64,000 bases of DNA from Pseudomonadota bacterium (GCA_034189865.1 JAXHTV010000003.1:45318-109317); one strand, 5' to 3'. Counted from the first letter of the stretch, positions 9,996 to 19,648 are shown. Made by a program: numbers and translations. The notes: a model not told the origin generated them from the sequence alone.

Positions 9996-10484
9996 ATGGT
10001 TATGTTCACCACAGCCTCTCGGAACGATCTCTGTGCAACGCCCAATCTAAAAGGATTGATGGCGCTGTACGAAAGTAACTATGCGCGAACCTACAAGCTG
10101 TTCCCGGGACGAGAGGATGATCGATCCGGGGCGGTTTCTATCATCGCCAACGACTTACCGTTGCATCTCACCATCTTGGAACGTTGCCGGTACACCACAA
10201 CCTATCGCCTGACATACTATTTCTCGCAAGGATCAAAACACTTGCCCGATCCTGATCTTGAGATTCGCGTGTATCATGATGCGCGCCAGGCGGAGGCGCT
10301 CAGTTGCGGACGAAATCAACATTGTCCGATGCTTCTAGCGTTCAAAACTGACCAGGGGTCTGATTTGCAGCGGAAGTGGCAGTTAAATCTGTTGCTCAAC
10401 AAGTGGTTAAGGTACTGTTTGGATAGAGGTCATCGTTTTCCGCTCAAACCATTCGCCCCATTTCAACCAAGAACCACAGGGTAA
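9996..10484 (+). CDS. DUF1249 (YqiB-like) protein
   Basis: About 162 residues, similar to E. coli YqiB throughout: MALYESNYARTYKLFP, LERCRYTTTYRLTY, LEIRVYHDARQAEAL and LLNKWLRYCLDRGH. YqiB-type genes often sit next to the ADP-ribose pyrophosphatase gene nudF in other gammaproteobacteria, but no such gene is beside it here. The start is uncertain: ATG codons at 9996 and 10002 and a TTG at 9963 are in frame and none has a good ribosome binding site. Function unknown. Confidence 0.75.
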   Translation: MVMFTTASRNDLCATPNLKGLMALYESNYARTYKLFPGREDDRSGAVSIIANDLPLHLTILERCRYTTTYRLTYYFSQGSKHLPDPDLEIRVYHDARQAEALSCGRNQHCPMLLAFKTDQGSDLQRKWQLNLLLNKWLRYCLDRGHRFPLKPFAPFQPRTTG

Positions 10485-10634
10485 GTCAGAAACTAAATTA
10501 TTTTGCTTGGCGTATGCCGATCGCGCCGCCGCACATGAATCGATTTCCGGGGTCTGTACACCAGAGTCGAAATTTCTTGGCGGGGAAGGGAACCTCCGCA
10601 GGAGGCGTATTGTTGATAGTGGGAGAAGGAACAA

Positions 10635-11096
10635 ATGGCCAAGCGAGTCATCAATGGCTTGGATGATCTAAAAGCATTGCTCGGTCAAGAAGTGGGCGTC
10701 AGCGACTGGGTAGACGTCACACAAAAGCGTATTAATCTGTTCGCCGAGGCGACTGAAGACCACCAGTGGATTCATACTGACCCCCAGCGGGCCGCTGAAG
10801 AATCGCCTTACGGTGGCACCATCGCGCATGGTTACCTGACAATCTCTTTGACGCCCGCTTTAATCGACCAAATCGTCGAAATTCGGGGCGCCAAAATGGG
10901 CGTAAACTACGGGCTCAACAAACTCCGGTTCAGCGCCCCGGTACCCGCAGGGAGTCGCATTCGCGTCAGAGTCAAACTCGTTGGCGTACGAGAAATTGCG
11001 GGCGCCATTCGCACCGTAACCCAGTTGACCGTAGAACGTGAGGGGGCATCGAAACCGTGTTGCACCGCCGAAACCCTCAGTCTCTACTATTTCTAG
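10635..11096 (+). CDS. MaoC-family (R)-specific enoyl-CoA hydratase-like protein
   Basis: A 153-residue hot-dog-fold protein. The hydratase-2 signature is visible: FAEATEDHQWIHTDPQRA supplies the catalytic Asp and His, followed by GGTIAHGYLTISL. Such enzymes add water to trans-2-enoyl-CoA in fatty acid breakdown or feed polyhydroxyalkanoate synthesis. A GGAGAAGGA ribosome binding site precedes the ATG. It is the first of six closely spaced forward genes, only 28 bases before the acyl-CoA dehydrogenase, which suggests joint work on acyl-CoA substrates; the substrate is not determined. Confidence 0.87.
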   Translation: MAKRVINGLDDLKALLGQEVGVSDWVDVTQKRINLFAEATEDHQWIHTDPQRAAEESPYGGTIAHGYLTISLTPALIDQIVEIRGAKMGVNYGLNKLRFSAPVPAGSRIRVRVKLVGVREIAGAIRTVTQLTVEREGASKPCCTAETLSLYYF

Positions 11097-11124
11097 TACG
11101 CTATACCGTGGATATTAAGCGGGC

Positions 11125-12312
11125 ATGAAACCCGCTCCCGCGCCATCCGCTTTTTGTTGGCAGGATCCATTCCGGCTTCACGATCAACTGACGTCCGAGG
11201 AACGCGGTGTTTGGTCTTCGGTCACCAAATGGGCTGAACAGACCTTATCGCCGCGGATTACCGACGATTTCCGTCATGAGCGTTTCGAGCGAAACCTGGT
11301 TCGTGAAATGGGGCAAGTGGGGCTGCTCGGCGCCACGATTCATGGCCACGGCTGCGCCGGCTTGGGGTCGGTGGCTTACGGTCTCATCGCCCGCGCTTTA
11401 GAGACCGTCGATTCGGGATATCGTTCCCTCATGAGCGTCCAGTCGAGTCTGGTCATGTACCCCATTGACCGGTACGGCAGCGATTCTCAGAAATCACATT
11501 ATTTACCTCCCTTGGCCAGGGGGCAGATCATCGGTTGTTTCGGGCTGACCGAACCCGATCACGGTTCGGATCCCACAGCGATGAAAACGCGGGCCGTTCC
11601 GGTTTCAGGGGGTTACCACCTCACGGGCAGCAAAAACTGGATCACCAACGCACCGGTCGCGGATCTCTTATTGATCTGGGCGCGCGATGACAAGGGGGTG
11701 GTTCGAGGTTTTCTCGTCGAGCGGGATTCGCCGGGTCTTAGAACCGCCGCAATCACCGGAAAAATGGCGCTGCGTTCATCCACCACCGGCCAGATATTCC
11801 TTGATAATCTGTTCGTACCCCACGAGCAGGTACTTCCCCACGCTCAAGGATTCGGTGCGCCTTTCTCTTGCTTGAACAAGGCACGCTACGGCATCGCTTG
11901 GGGCGCCATGGGTGCCGCTGAGTCCTGCTGGTTGGCGGCGCGTGATTACACCCTGGAGCGCCATCAGTTCGGTGAGCCGCTCGCGGCCAAGCAATTGATT
12001 CAGAAAAAACTGGCCGACATGCAAACGGAGATTGCATTGGGTCTGCAGGCGGCTTTGCGGGTCGGTCGGTTGATGGATGACGATGGCGCAGCGCCGGAAA
12101 TGATTTCACTGATCAAACGCAACGCCTGTGCCAAGGCCCTTAACATCGCCCGCGACGCGCGCGACATGCATGGAGGCAATGGGATCTCGGACGAGTACCA
12201 TGTCATTCGCCACATGCTCAACCTTGAGGCCGTGAACACCTACGAAGGCACATCGGACATTCATGCGCTGATCCTGGGCCGATCCCAGACGGGATATAAC
12301 GCTTTTGGATAA
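11125..12312 (+). CDS. acyl-CoA dehydrogenase, glutaryl-CoA dehydrogenase type
   Basis: A 395-residue FAD enzyme of the acyl-CoA dehydrogenase family. Motifs include [14 protein letters not shown] (FAD contacts), [35 protein letters not shown] and the C-terminal [16 protein letters not shown], in which the Glu of YEGT is the catalytic base in glutaryl-CoA dehydrogenases. This subfamily oxidises and decarboxylates glutaryl-CoA to crotonyl-CoA in lysine and tryptophan breakdown. The pairing with a D-2-hydroxyglutarate-dehydrogenase-like gene downstream fits glutarate metabolism, but that link is inference. A different short-chain substrate is possible. Confidence 0.85.
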   Translation: MKPAPAPSAFCWQDPFRLHDQLTSEERGVWSSVTKWAEQTLSPRITDDFRHERFERNLVREMGQVGLLGATIHGHGCAGLGSVAYGLIARALETVDSGYRSLMSVQSSLVMYPIDRYGSDSQKSHYLPPLARGQIIGCFGLTEPDHGSDPTAMKTRAVPVSGGYHLTGSKNWITNAPVADLLLIWARDDKGVVRGFLVERDSPGLRTAAITGKMALRSSTTGQIFLDNLFVPHEQVLPHAQGFGAPFSCLNKARYGIAWGAMGAAESCWLAARDYTLERHQFGEPLAAKQLIQKKLADMQTEIALGLQAALRVGRLMDDDGAAPEMISLIKRNACAKALNIARDARDMHGGNGISDEYHVIRHMLNLEAVNTYEGTSDIHALILGRSQTGYNAFG

Positions 12313-12359
12313 GATGAACGCGTATCGGGTGAGTGAAACGTGACTGGAGGAAACCGTCA

Positions 12360-13196
12360 GTGAAACAGCCTTTGGAAGGTCTGACCTTTGCGTTGCCCGA
12401 AACGCGACAACTCGACGTACTCACTGGACTCATCGAACGCCGAGGCGGGAATGTGCGGCGTTGCCCCCTGGTAGCCATTTTGGATACGCCCGATAGCGCT
12501 GGCGTGGAGCGGTGGCTGAGGGAATTCGTGGAGCAACCGCCGCAAGAACTCATTTTGCTCACCGGTGAAGGTTTAAGACGCTTAGTCGGGTTTGCCGAAA
12601 GAGCGAATATTGCCAACGCTTTTTTGACGGCCCTCGGACAAACCCGTACGGTCACTCGTGGACCCAAACCAGCGCGTGCCTTGAAAGAATTGGGTTTATC
12701 ACCCAGCGTCGCGGCCATTACACCGACCACCGAAGGCGTCATTGAAACGCTGCGACAAGAAACGCTCGAAAACCACGAAGTGGGCGTGCAACTGTACGGC
12801 GAAGATCCCAATACGCGGCTGATCTCGTTTTTGCAAGGTGCTGGTGCGAAACCCCGACCCGTTGCACCGTACGTGTATGCGCCAGCCAGCGACGAGCAAA
12901 AAGTAGTTGACCTCATCCGCGAGCTGAGCGCCGGCGGTATCGATATGATTCTTTTTACCAGCCAACCGCAATATCGGCGACTTTGCAAAGTCGCGGAGAA
13001 CGTCGGTCTGTCGAGCGAACTGGCAACCGGCCTTCGTCAGACGAAGGTGGCTGCCGTGGGTCCGGTGATGGCGAATTGTCTCGAGTCGGCCGGCGTTCGA
13101 GTCGATACGATGCCGCCAGAATCATTTTTCATGAAGCCCATGGTGGCCGAAATCGAGCGATGGTTGGGCGGGCGCGGAAACAAAAATTCAACCTGA
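12360..13196 (+). CDS. hemD: uroporphyrinogen-III synthase family protein
   Basis: About 278 residues matching the two-domain HemD fold. The second half reads VGVQLYGEDPNT, VAPYVYAPASDE, DMILFTSQPQYRRL and VAAVGPVMANCLESAGV, in the order seen in uroporphyrinogen-III synthases, which close the hydroxymethylbilane ring in heme and siroheme synthesis. I start at the GTG at 12360, nine bases after GGAGG; the frame from 12333 would place that site inside the gene. HemD is usually beside hemC, but here it lies between an acyl-CoA dehydrogenase and cardiolipin synthase. It could be a second, specialised copy. Confidence 0.8.
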   Translation: MKQPLEGLTFALPETRQLDVLTGLIERRGGNVRRCPLVAILDTPDSAGVERWLREFVEQPPQELILLTGEGLRRLVGFAERANIANAFLTALGQTRTVTRGPKPARALKELGLSPSVAAITPTTEGVIETLRQETLENHEVGVQLYGEDPNTRLISFLQGAGAKPRPVAPYVYAPASDEQKVVDLIRELSAGGIDMILFTSQPQYRRLCKVAENVGLSSELATGLRQTKVAAVGPVMANCLESAGVRVDTMPPESFFMKPMVAEIERWLGGRGNKNST

Positions 13197-13219
13197 TTTT
13201 TATCGAGGGCCGGTGCTGA

Positions 13220-14644
13220 ATGGAGTTCTGGTACAGCCTATTTGCGCTTTTCATCACCGTGCTGGCGGTGCTGCTGTCGGCCCATATTGTGCTAGTCAAA
13301 CGAGAACCTCGTGCCGCTTTACTGTGGGTTACGGTACTTTGGCTCGTGCCTTTTTTAGGTGCCATACTGTATTTGTTGTTCGGGGTTAACCGCATACGAC
13401 GTCGCGCTTATGCCCTGAACAGACCACGCTTGCAACACTTGGCCGGCACAGTAGATACCGATCCCAGGGAGCTCAGGCTCGCCTTGGGACGTGGTTATGA
13501 ACATTTGCTCGCACTGCGGAATCTGGGCGACCGAGTCACAAATAGCCCGCTACTTCCCGGTAACGCCATTACCTTATTGGTCGACGGTGATGAAGCGTTT
13601 CCAGAAATGCTCAAAGCAATCTCTCAGGCGACGAAGAATATCACCCTCTCAACCTATATCTTCGGCAACGACCGCATCGGCCAGGGTTTCGTCAAAGCCT
13701 TGGTTGCCGCGATGAACCGGGGCGTAGAAGTCCGGGTGCTGATCGACGCTGCAGGGGAGCGATACAGCTGGCCCTCCATCGTCGGGGTACTACAGAAGGC
13801 CGGTATTCCCGTTGCTCGCTTCTTACCTCACAAACCCAACCGCCTAGTGGGACTGAACCTCAGAAATCACCGTAAACTCTTAGTTGTGGACGGTCGTATC
13901 GGTTTCACTGGCGGCATGAACATCCGCGTGCATCACCTCCAAAACGCCGGCCGGCGAAGCACGCGGGATCTGCACTTCCGGCTCGAGGGACCCATCGTCG
14001 GTCAATTGCAGGAAGTCTTCGTCCAAGATTGGGCGTTCTCAGACGGTGAAATATTAAAGGGTGAAGATTGGTTCCCCGAACTGCGTCCGATTGGGCGAAT
14101 ATTCGCTCGTGGCGTGCCCGACGGCCCAGACGAAGACCTGGAAAAACTGGTGTGGACGCTACACGGTGCACTGAGTCTGGCCAAACGCCGGGTCCGCATC
14201 ATGACGCCGTACTTTTTGCCGGACCGGGCGCTGGTTACCGCACTTAACTTAGCGGCTTTGCGCGGTGTCAAGGTTGATATCGTCCTACCGAGCAAAAACA
14301 ATTTGCCATATGTTCAGTGGGCAATGATGGGGCAAATATGGCAAGTGCTCCAGCATGGCTGCCGCGTTTGGCTGACGCCCAAACCGTTCGATCACACCAA
14401 GCTGATGGTGGTCGACGAGGCCTGGGGATTTGTGGGATCCGCCAACTGGGACCCCCGAAGCCTGCGGTTGAATTTTGAGTATAACGTGGAGTTCTACGAC
14501 CGCGAGTTGGCTCACCAACTGGACTCACTGGTGGTCGAGCGAATCGCCACGGCCACGCCGTGCACGCTGGAGACGGTCGATAACCGCGCGCTGCCGGTCA
14601 AGCTGCGCGACGGCATAGCTCGCTTGGCGACACCCATACTTTAG
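13220..14644 (+). CDS. cls: cardiolipin synthase, phospholipase D family
   Basis: A 474-residue membrane enzyme that condenses two phosphatidylglycerol molecules to cardiolipin and glycerol. Two N-terminal membrane segments (about residues 4-23 and 34-55) precede two HKD phospholipase motifs: NHRKLLVVDG with His217, Lys219 and Asp224, and DHTKLMVVDE with His392, Lys394 and Asp399, the latter followed by GSANWDPRSL. The layout matches ClsA. It lies 23 bases after hemD in the forward run, although its function is not obviously connected with that run. Confidence 0.93.
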   Translation: MEFWYSLFALFITVLAVLLSAHIVLVKREPRAALLWVTVLWLVPFLGAILYLLFGVNRIRRRAYALNRPRLQHLAGTVDTDPRELRLALGRGYEHLLALRNLGDRVTNSPLLPGNAITLLVDGDEAFPEMLKAISQATKNITLSTYIFGNDRIGQGFVKALVAAMNRGVEVRVLIDAAGERYSWPSIVGVLQKAGIPVARFLPHKPNRLVGLNLRNHRKLLVVDGRIGFTGGMNIRVHHLQNAGRRSTRDLHFRLEGPIVGQLQEVFVQDWAFSDGEILKGEDWFPELRPIGRIFARGVPDGPDEDLEKLVWTLHGALSLAKRRVRIMTPYFLPDRALVTALNLAALRGVKVDIVLPSKNNLPYVQWAMMGQIWQVLQHGCRVWLTPKPFDHTKLMVVDEAWGFVGSANWDPRSLRLNFEYNVEFYDRELAHQLDSLVVERIATATPCTLETVDNRALPVKLRDGIARLATPIL

Positions 14645-14738
14645 AACCCAATAGAATGAGAATGTACCAACACGGCCCCAAAACTCGATGGTCTTCATCG
14701 TCGTGGGGTACATCACGTAGACCCGGGAGGATTGACGC

Positions 14739-15752
14739 ATGAGAGTGGTTGAAATCGGCAATGCCTTCGGTCTGGAGAATCTTAATCTTGGCGAGCGTGA
14801 ACCGGCCGATCCCGGCCCGGGCGAGGTGACGGTTCGCATCCATGCTGCCTCATTGAATTATCGGGATTTGATGATGGTTCGGGGCCTTTATAACCCCCGA
14901 CAAAAATTGCCGCTGATCCCATGCTCCGACGGCGCAGGCGAAGTGGTCGCGGTAGGCGACGGCGTCAGCCGTTTCCGTAAGGGCGATCGGGTCGCGGGCA
15001 TATTCGCCCAGAAATGGCTTGCCGGTCCGGGCGATAGTAAAGTCGCCCGTTTCACCCTGGGGGGACCGCTGGACGGCACCCTTGCTGAACAGATGAACTT
15101 TCACGAAGATGGCTTGGTGTCCATACCGGACCATCTGACTTTTGATCAAGCCGCGACTCTGCCCTGCGCGGCGGTCACCGCGTGGCATGCGCTCGTGGCC
15201 CATGGTCAGATCAAGGCGGGGGACAGCGTGTTGGTGCTCGGGACGGGGGGGGTGTCACTGTTCGCGTTGCAACTGGCACAAGCCAGTGGGGCGCGCGTGG
15301 TGGTCACATCCAGTCAAGACGACAAGCTCGAGCGGGCCCGGCGTTTGGGTGCCTGGCAAACCATCAATTATCGAACGACGCCTGATTGGCCCAAACAGGT
15401 CTACGAGCTGACCAACGGCGAGGGGGTGGATCACGTGGTGGAAGTCGGCGGTGCAGGGACCTTATCGAAATCCGTCGATGCTGCCGGTATTGGCGGACGG
15501 GTAAGCGTGATCGGCGTACTGTCGGGCACCGCGGCCGAGATCGATGTCAGACGATTGCTGATGAGAGGAATCCAGCTCCGCGGCGTATTCGTCGGCAGCC
15601 GTTCCATGTTTGAGGACATGAACCGCGCCATCAGCCAGCACCGTATCGAGCCGGTGGTGGACAACGTGTTCCCGTTAGAAGACACCCGCGAGGCATTTGA
15701 GCATATGGCTCAAGGGCGTCACTTCGGGAAAATCGTTATTCGGGTTTCTTGA
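14739..15752 (+). CDS. MDR-family NAD(P)-dependent alcohol dehydrogenase
   Basis: A 337-residue medium-chain dehydrogenase/reductase. The N-terminal GroES-like part has ASLNYRDLMMVRGLYN and PLIPCSDGAGEVVAVG; the Rossmann part has VLVLGTGGVSLFALQLA. The structural and catalytic zinc Cys/His set of classical alcohol dehydrogenases is largely missing (NYRD replaces the CH-containing loop), so it resembles quinone oxidoreductase/zinc-less types. A GGGAGG site precedes the ATG, and the gene ends six bases before the next flavoenzyme, suggesting one transcript. The substrate is unknown; an enoyl or alcohol intermediate from the upstream acyl-CoA genes is possible. Confidence 0.85.
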   Translation: MRVVEIGNAFGLENLNLGEREPADPGPGEVTVRIHAASLNYRDLMMVRGLYNPRQKLPLIPCSDGAGEVVAVGDGVSRFRKGDRVAGIFAQKWLAGPGDSKVARFTLGGPLDGTLAEQMNFHEDGLVSIPDHLTFDQAATLPCAAVTAWHALVAHGQIKAGDSVLVLGTGGVSLFALQLAQASGARVVVTSSQDDKLERARRLGAWQTINYRTTPDWPKQVYELTNGEGVDHVVEVGGAGTLSKSVDAAGIGGRVSVIGVLSGTAAEIDVRRLLMRGIQLRGVFVGSRSMFEDMNRAISQHRIEPVVDNVFPLEDTREAFEHMAQGRHFGKIVIRVS

Positions 15753-15758
15753 CCAAAC

Positions 15759-17174
15759 ATGGCCGAATTGAACGCTGCCTTGGCCAAGCTTCGTAAAACC
15801 GTCGGGCCGAAAGGCTGGCTCGATTCGCCCGACGCCATGCGACCTTACCTGGAAGAGCGCAGGGGACTGTTCGAGAGTCAGGCGGCTGCAGTGGTCTGTC
15901 CCGCCAATACCGATGAAGTCGCGGCCGTGGTGAAAATTTGTCACCAATCGGGGATCGGCATCGTCCCGCAAGGCGGTAACACAGGTCTTTGCGGCGGCGC
16001 GGTTGCGGCCGATCGGCAGATATTGCTCAACCTCCGGCGGATGGACCGGATTCGCGCCGTCGATACCGCCAACGACACCATCACGGTAGAGGCCGGCTGT
16101 TTGTTGGCTGAGGTACAAAGGGCCGCCGAACAAGCGAACCGGCTGTTTCCATTGAGCATCGCCGCGGAAGGAAGCTGTCAGATCGGCGGCAACCTAGCCA
16201 CCAATGCGGGCGGGCACAACGTGCTGCGCTACGGCAATATGCGAGATTTAACACTCGGAGTGGAAGTTGTTCTACCCGATGGTCGGATTTGGAACGGACT
16301 GAGTGCTCTCCGCAAGGACAACACCGGTTATGATCTGCGCCATCTTTTTATCGGCTCGGAGGGCACCCTTGGCGTCATCACTGCCGCCGTTCTGAAGTTG
16401 TTTCCGGCATTGCGTCAGCGTGTGACAGCGTTCGCTGCGGTCTCCGCTCCCGCAACCGCGATGCGACTACTCGAGACGCTCCAACGCGCCACAGGTCAAT
16501 CCGTGACCAGTTTTGAACTGATATGCCGACGCGCCTTGGACTTCGTGTTTTCGACCATCCCGCAAACGAGAGATCCGCTGGATACGCCCAGCAGCTGGTA
16601 TCTGCTGATCGAAGTGGGTACCTCCGGCGATGACAGTGGTTTAGAAGCCATTGTGGAAAATATACTCGCCGATGCCCTGGAAGCCGGTGATTTGGCCGAT
16701 GCGGTGCTGGCCACCAGTGATTCGCAACGGGCCGACTTCTGGCGGCTACGCGATTCGATACCGGAAGCTCAGCGAAAGGTCGGCGCCAGCATCAAGCACG
16801 ACGTTTCCGTGCCGCTGTCCCAAGTCCCCACGTTTCTCGAGCGCGCCACGGCGGCTGTGACTGCCGTCGATTCCCGCGTTCGGGTTTGTCCGTTCGGTCA
16901 CGTCGGTGATGGCAATATCCACTTCAATTTGAGCCAACCGGTGGACATGGACGGCCAAGCGTTCATCCAAGCCTGGGCCGACTACAATCGGATCGTGCAT
17001 GACATCGTGCATGAACTCGGGGGGAGTGTGTCCGCTGAACACGGAATCGGACAGCTCAAAATCGCGGAGATGGCTCGCTATAAAGACCCTGTTGCGCTGG
17101 CGCTGATGCACGCGATCAAGCGAGCATTGGATCCCGATCGAATCATGAATCCGGGGAAAATTCTGCCGGATTGA
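15759..17174 (+). CDS. FAD-linked 2-hydroxyacid oxidase, D-2-hydroxyglutarate dehydrogenase-like
   Basis: A 471-residue FAD-binding type 4 (vanillyl-alcohol-oxidase fold) enzyme. The FAD site is seen in VPQGGNTGLCGGAVA and IGGNLATNAGGHNVLRYGNMRDLTLGVEVV; the C-terminal domain has CPFGHVGDGNIHFNLSQP and SAEHGIGQLK, which carry the metal and substrate residues of the D-lactate/D-2-hydroxyglutarate group. These enzymes oxidise D-2-hydroxyacids to 2-oxoacids. Together with the glutaryl-CoA-dehydrogenase-like gene it suggests C5 dicarboxylate metabolism; D-lactate or glycolate are alternatives. It is the last gene of the forward run, ending six bases from the convergent SulP gene. Confidence 0.85.
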   Translation: MAELNAALAKLRKTVGPKGWLDSPDAMRPYLEERRGLFESQAAAVVCPANTDEVAAVVKICHQSGIGIVPQGGNTGLCGGAVAADRQILLNLRRMDRIRAVDTANDTITVEAGCLLAEVQRAAEQANRLFPLSIAAEGSCQIGGNLATNAGGHNVLRYGNMRDLTLGVEVVLPDGRIWNGLSALRKDNTGYDLRHLFIGSEGTLGVITAAVLKLFPALRQRVTAFAAVSAPATAMRLLETLQRATGQSVTSFELICRRALDFVFSTIPQTRDPLDTPSSWYLLIEVGTSGDDSGLEAIVENILADALEAGDLADAVLATSDSQRADFWRLRDSIPEAQRKVGASIKHDVSVPLSQVPTFLERATAAVTAVDSRVRVCPFGHVGDGNIHFNLSQPVDMDGQAFIQAWADYNRIVHDIVHELGGSVSAEHGIGQLKIAEMARYKDPVALALMHAIKRALDPDRIMNPGKILPD

Positions 17175-17180
17175 CCCGCC

Positions 17181-18926
17181 TCATACCTGACTCGACCCAT
17201 GTTGCGATACATCAGGGGACGACGCCACCAGCGCGTGTACGGCCTGGTCGGTGCTGAGAAAAACCTGACCTGGCCTCAGCCGCGCATAAAAATCGATTCG
17301 TTCCAGCCGGTCCATCACCGGCCCCTTGACCTCCGCCAAGTGCAGCGTCATGCCGTTGCCTGCCAGTGAATCTCGCAACCGTTCGAGCATATCCTCGGCG
17401 CTGGCATCGATAAAATTGACGGCGCTGCAAATCAGCACGACATGTTCAACGTCTGGCCGTTGACGCAACTCGTCCATGACCACATCTTCGACCACGCCCG
17501 CATTCGCGAAATATAGACTCTCGTCGACACGCATCAACAAGATCGTGTCCCAGGTACACACCTGGTGCCGGTTGATATTGCGATAGTGCTCCGTGCCCGG
17601 CACGCGGCCCACCACGGCAATATGCGGATGCCCGGCACGCCACAGGAATGCCGCCAGTGAAATCGCAATACCCAGCAGCAAACCGTGTTCAATGCCAAAC
17701 ACCAGAACACCCACCAAGGTGACCATTAACGCCAGGGCATCGGCCCGATCATAGTGCCAGGCATGCTTGATCGTCCCGACGTCGATGAGTGAGGACACGG
17801 CGATCACGATAATGGCCGCCAAAGCGGCCTGCGGCATGTAGGTAAACAGGGGTGTGAGAAACATCACCGCCAATCCGACCAATACCGCCGTGATCAACGC
17901 CGCCACTTGGGTTTTCGCACCGGCGGCATGGTTGACCATGGTTCGGCTGAACCCACCCGCAACGGGCATGGTCCCCGAAAGTGCAGAACCTAAGTTCGCA
18001 GCACCCAAGGCGACCAACTCCCGATCTGGATCGATTCGGTTACGCTCACGGTTTGCCAAAAACTTCGCGACCGAGACACTCTCAACGTAGCCGATCAGCG
18101 CAATAAGCGCCGCCGAGGGCAACAGCGCAAACCAGGTGTCGGCCGATAGAAAGCCCAAGCTGGGTTGGGGAAGGCCCGATGGAATGGCACCCACAACGGC
18201 AACGCCATATCGATCATTCAAGGCGAACAACAGAACCGTGAACGTTCCCAGCGCCACGACCATCAGCGGCGCTGACTTGCTGATCGCCGTGATTGAAGCA
18301 GGGGCCCACTCACGCTTCACAAGGTAACGGGTCAATGGCCTGCCCATTCCGTACAGAGCGAGCAAACTCAACGCCGCCAGCATCACGGTGGCGAGATTGA
18401 CGGATGACAGCGAAGTCAGGCTTTGCCAAACGGTTGTCGCCGGCGTCAGTCCGCTCTCAAGTTGAATACCGGTGAGGTGCCGAAGCTGGCTGACCATGAT
18501 CAGCACCGCGGCCCCGGTGGTGAATCCGGACAAAACGGGATGGCTGATAAAATTGACCAAAACCCCCGCACGCAGCGTGCCCAGGACCAGCAGGATCAGT
18601 CCGCATTCCGCGGCGAGAACCACGGCATTGGTCAGGTAATCACCACCTCCAGCGAATTCCGGCGCGCTGAGAACACTAGCCACCATAATCGCGGCGACCG
18701 AGACCGGACCCACAGCCAGCGTTCGGCTGGTACCCAGCAACGCATAGAGAATGGGGGGAGCGACACTGGCGTAAAGCCCCGTCTGCGGAGGCAGACCCGC
18801 CAACATGGCATAGGCCATGCCCTGGGGGATCAGCAAGACGGCGGTAATCACGCCCGCTGTCAGGTCACTGACCCAATCCTCGCGGCGATAATTTTGTAGT
18901 TGTTCTATTAGCGGGAACCAATGCAC
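17181..18926 (-). CDS. SulP family anion transporter with STAS domain
   Basis: A 581-residue transporter with 10-12 membrane segments over the first 420 residues, including the SulP signature region near residues 30-80 (LIPQGMAYAMLAGLPPQTGLY), and a cytoplasmic STAS domain in the last 130 residues (VVLICSAVNFIDASAEDMLERL). SulP proteins carry sulfate, bicarbonate or other anions. It lies 32 bases downstream of the persulfide dioxygenase gene on the same strand, so sulfate or sulfite movement linked to sulfide oxidation is a reasonable inference. The transported ion is not shown. Confidence 0.9.
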   Translation of the reverse strand: MHWFPLIEQLQNYRREDWVSDLTAGVITAVLLIPQGMAYAMLAGLPPQTGLYASVAPPILYALLGTSRTLAVGPVSVAAIMVASVLSAPEFAGGGDYLTNAVVLAAECGLILLVLGTLRAGVLVNFISHPVLSGFTTGAAVLIMVSQLRHLTGIQLESGLTPATTVWQSLTSLSSVNLATVMLAALSLLALYGMGRPLTRYLVKREWAPASITAISKSAPLMVVALGTFTVLLFALNDRYGVAVVGAIPSGLPQPSLGFLSADTWFALLPSAALIALIGYVESVSVAKFLANRERNRIDPDRELVALGAANLGSALSGTMPVAGGFSRTMVNHAAGAKTQVAALITAVLVGLAVMFLTPLFTYMPQAALAAIIVIAVSSLIDVGTIKHAWHYDRADALALMVTLVGVLVFGIEHGLLLGIAISLAAFLWRAGHPHIAVVGRVPGTEHYRNINRHQVCTWDTILLMRVDESLYFANAGVVEDVVMDELRQRPDVEHVVLICSAVNFIDASAEDMLERLRDSLAGNGMTLHLAEVKGPVMDRLERIDFYARLRPGQVFLSTDQAVHALVASSPDVSQHGSSQV

Positions 18927-18958
18927 TTCGAGAAAACCTTAAGCCCGAGTGGACCGGT

Positions 18959-19648
18959 TCACGCAGCCGCTTTACCGCAAGCCAGATTCGCGGGAACTGC
19001 AACATCCATCATTTTCGGATTCGGCAGCTTCAGATTATTCATCAGCTCCGCGTAGGCCTCTGGCGAGTTCACTTGAAGACGCGGATTATGTGCCTTCTCT
19101 TCACCGATCGTACTGACAGTCCAGCCTTTGTAGTCGTGCCCAGGATAGACCAGTGTTTCCTCAGGAAGTTTTAGCAATCGATTGAAAATACTGTGATATT
19201 GAGCGATCGGGTCGCCATTCTGGAAATCGGTTCGGCCCGTGCCGCGGATTAAAAGGGTATCGCCCGTAAAAACCCGGTCAGGCAGCACGAAACTGTAGGA
19301 CTCATCCGTATGTCCCGGCGTGTAGATGGCGGTTAGGGTAATCCCATCGACCAGGATCTTTTCCCCGTCACGTACTCTGAGAGAAACGCACTCCGCTTGG
19401 CTTTGTTCGCCCATGATGGTGACCGCGCCGGTGTGGTCGCGCAGTGACCCCATACCCGTCACGTGGTCGGCATGGGTATGTGTATCAATGACTTTCACCA
19501 ACTTGAGCTCAAGTTCATGCAAAAGCCGAAGATAGTCATTCACCCGTTCCAGCACGGGATCGATCAGAAGCGCCTCTCGACCCGCCTTCTCGGCCAGCAG
19601 ATAGGTATATGTCGAAGATTCCCGGTCAAAAAGTTGGCGAAACAGCAT
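18959..19648 (-). CDS. ETHE1-like persulfide dioxygenase (metallo-beta-lactamase fold)
   Basis: A 229-residue metallo-beta-lactamase-fold enzyme. The family oxidises glutathione persulfide to sulfite using one mononuclear iron. Ligand motifs are THTHADHVTG (His57, His59, Asp61, His62), TPGHTDES (His113), FTGD (Asp130) and YPGHDY (His171); the ETHE1-type GTGRTDFQ is at about 137-144 in place of the glyoxalase II pattern. I start at the ATG at 19648, nine bases after AAGGAG; the frame from 19696 has no such site. It is the first gene of an operon with the SulP transporter. Confidence 0.88.
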   Translation of the reverse strand: MLFRQLFDRESSTYTYLLAEKAGREALLIDPVLERVNDYLRLLHELELKLVKVIDTHTHADHVTGMGSLRDHTGAVTIMGEQSQAECVSLRVRDGEKILVDGITLTAIYTPGHTDESYSFVLPDRVFTGDTLLIRGTGRTDFQNGDPIAQYHSIFNRLLKLPEETLVYPGHDYKGWTVSTIGEEKAHNPRLQVNSPEAYAELMNNLKLPNPKMMDVAVPANLACGKAAA

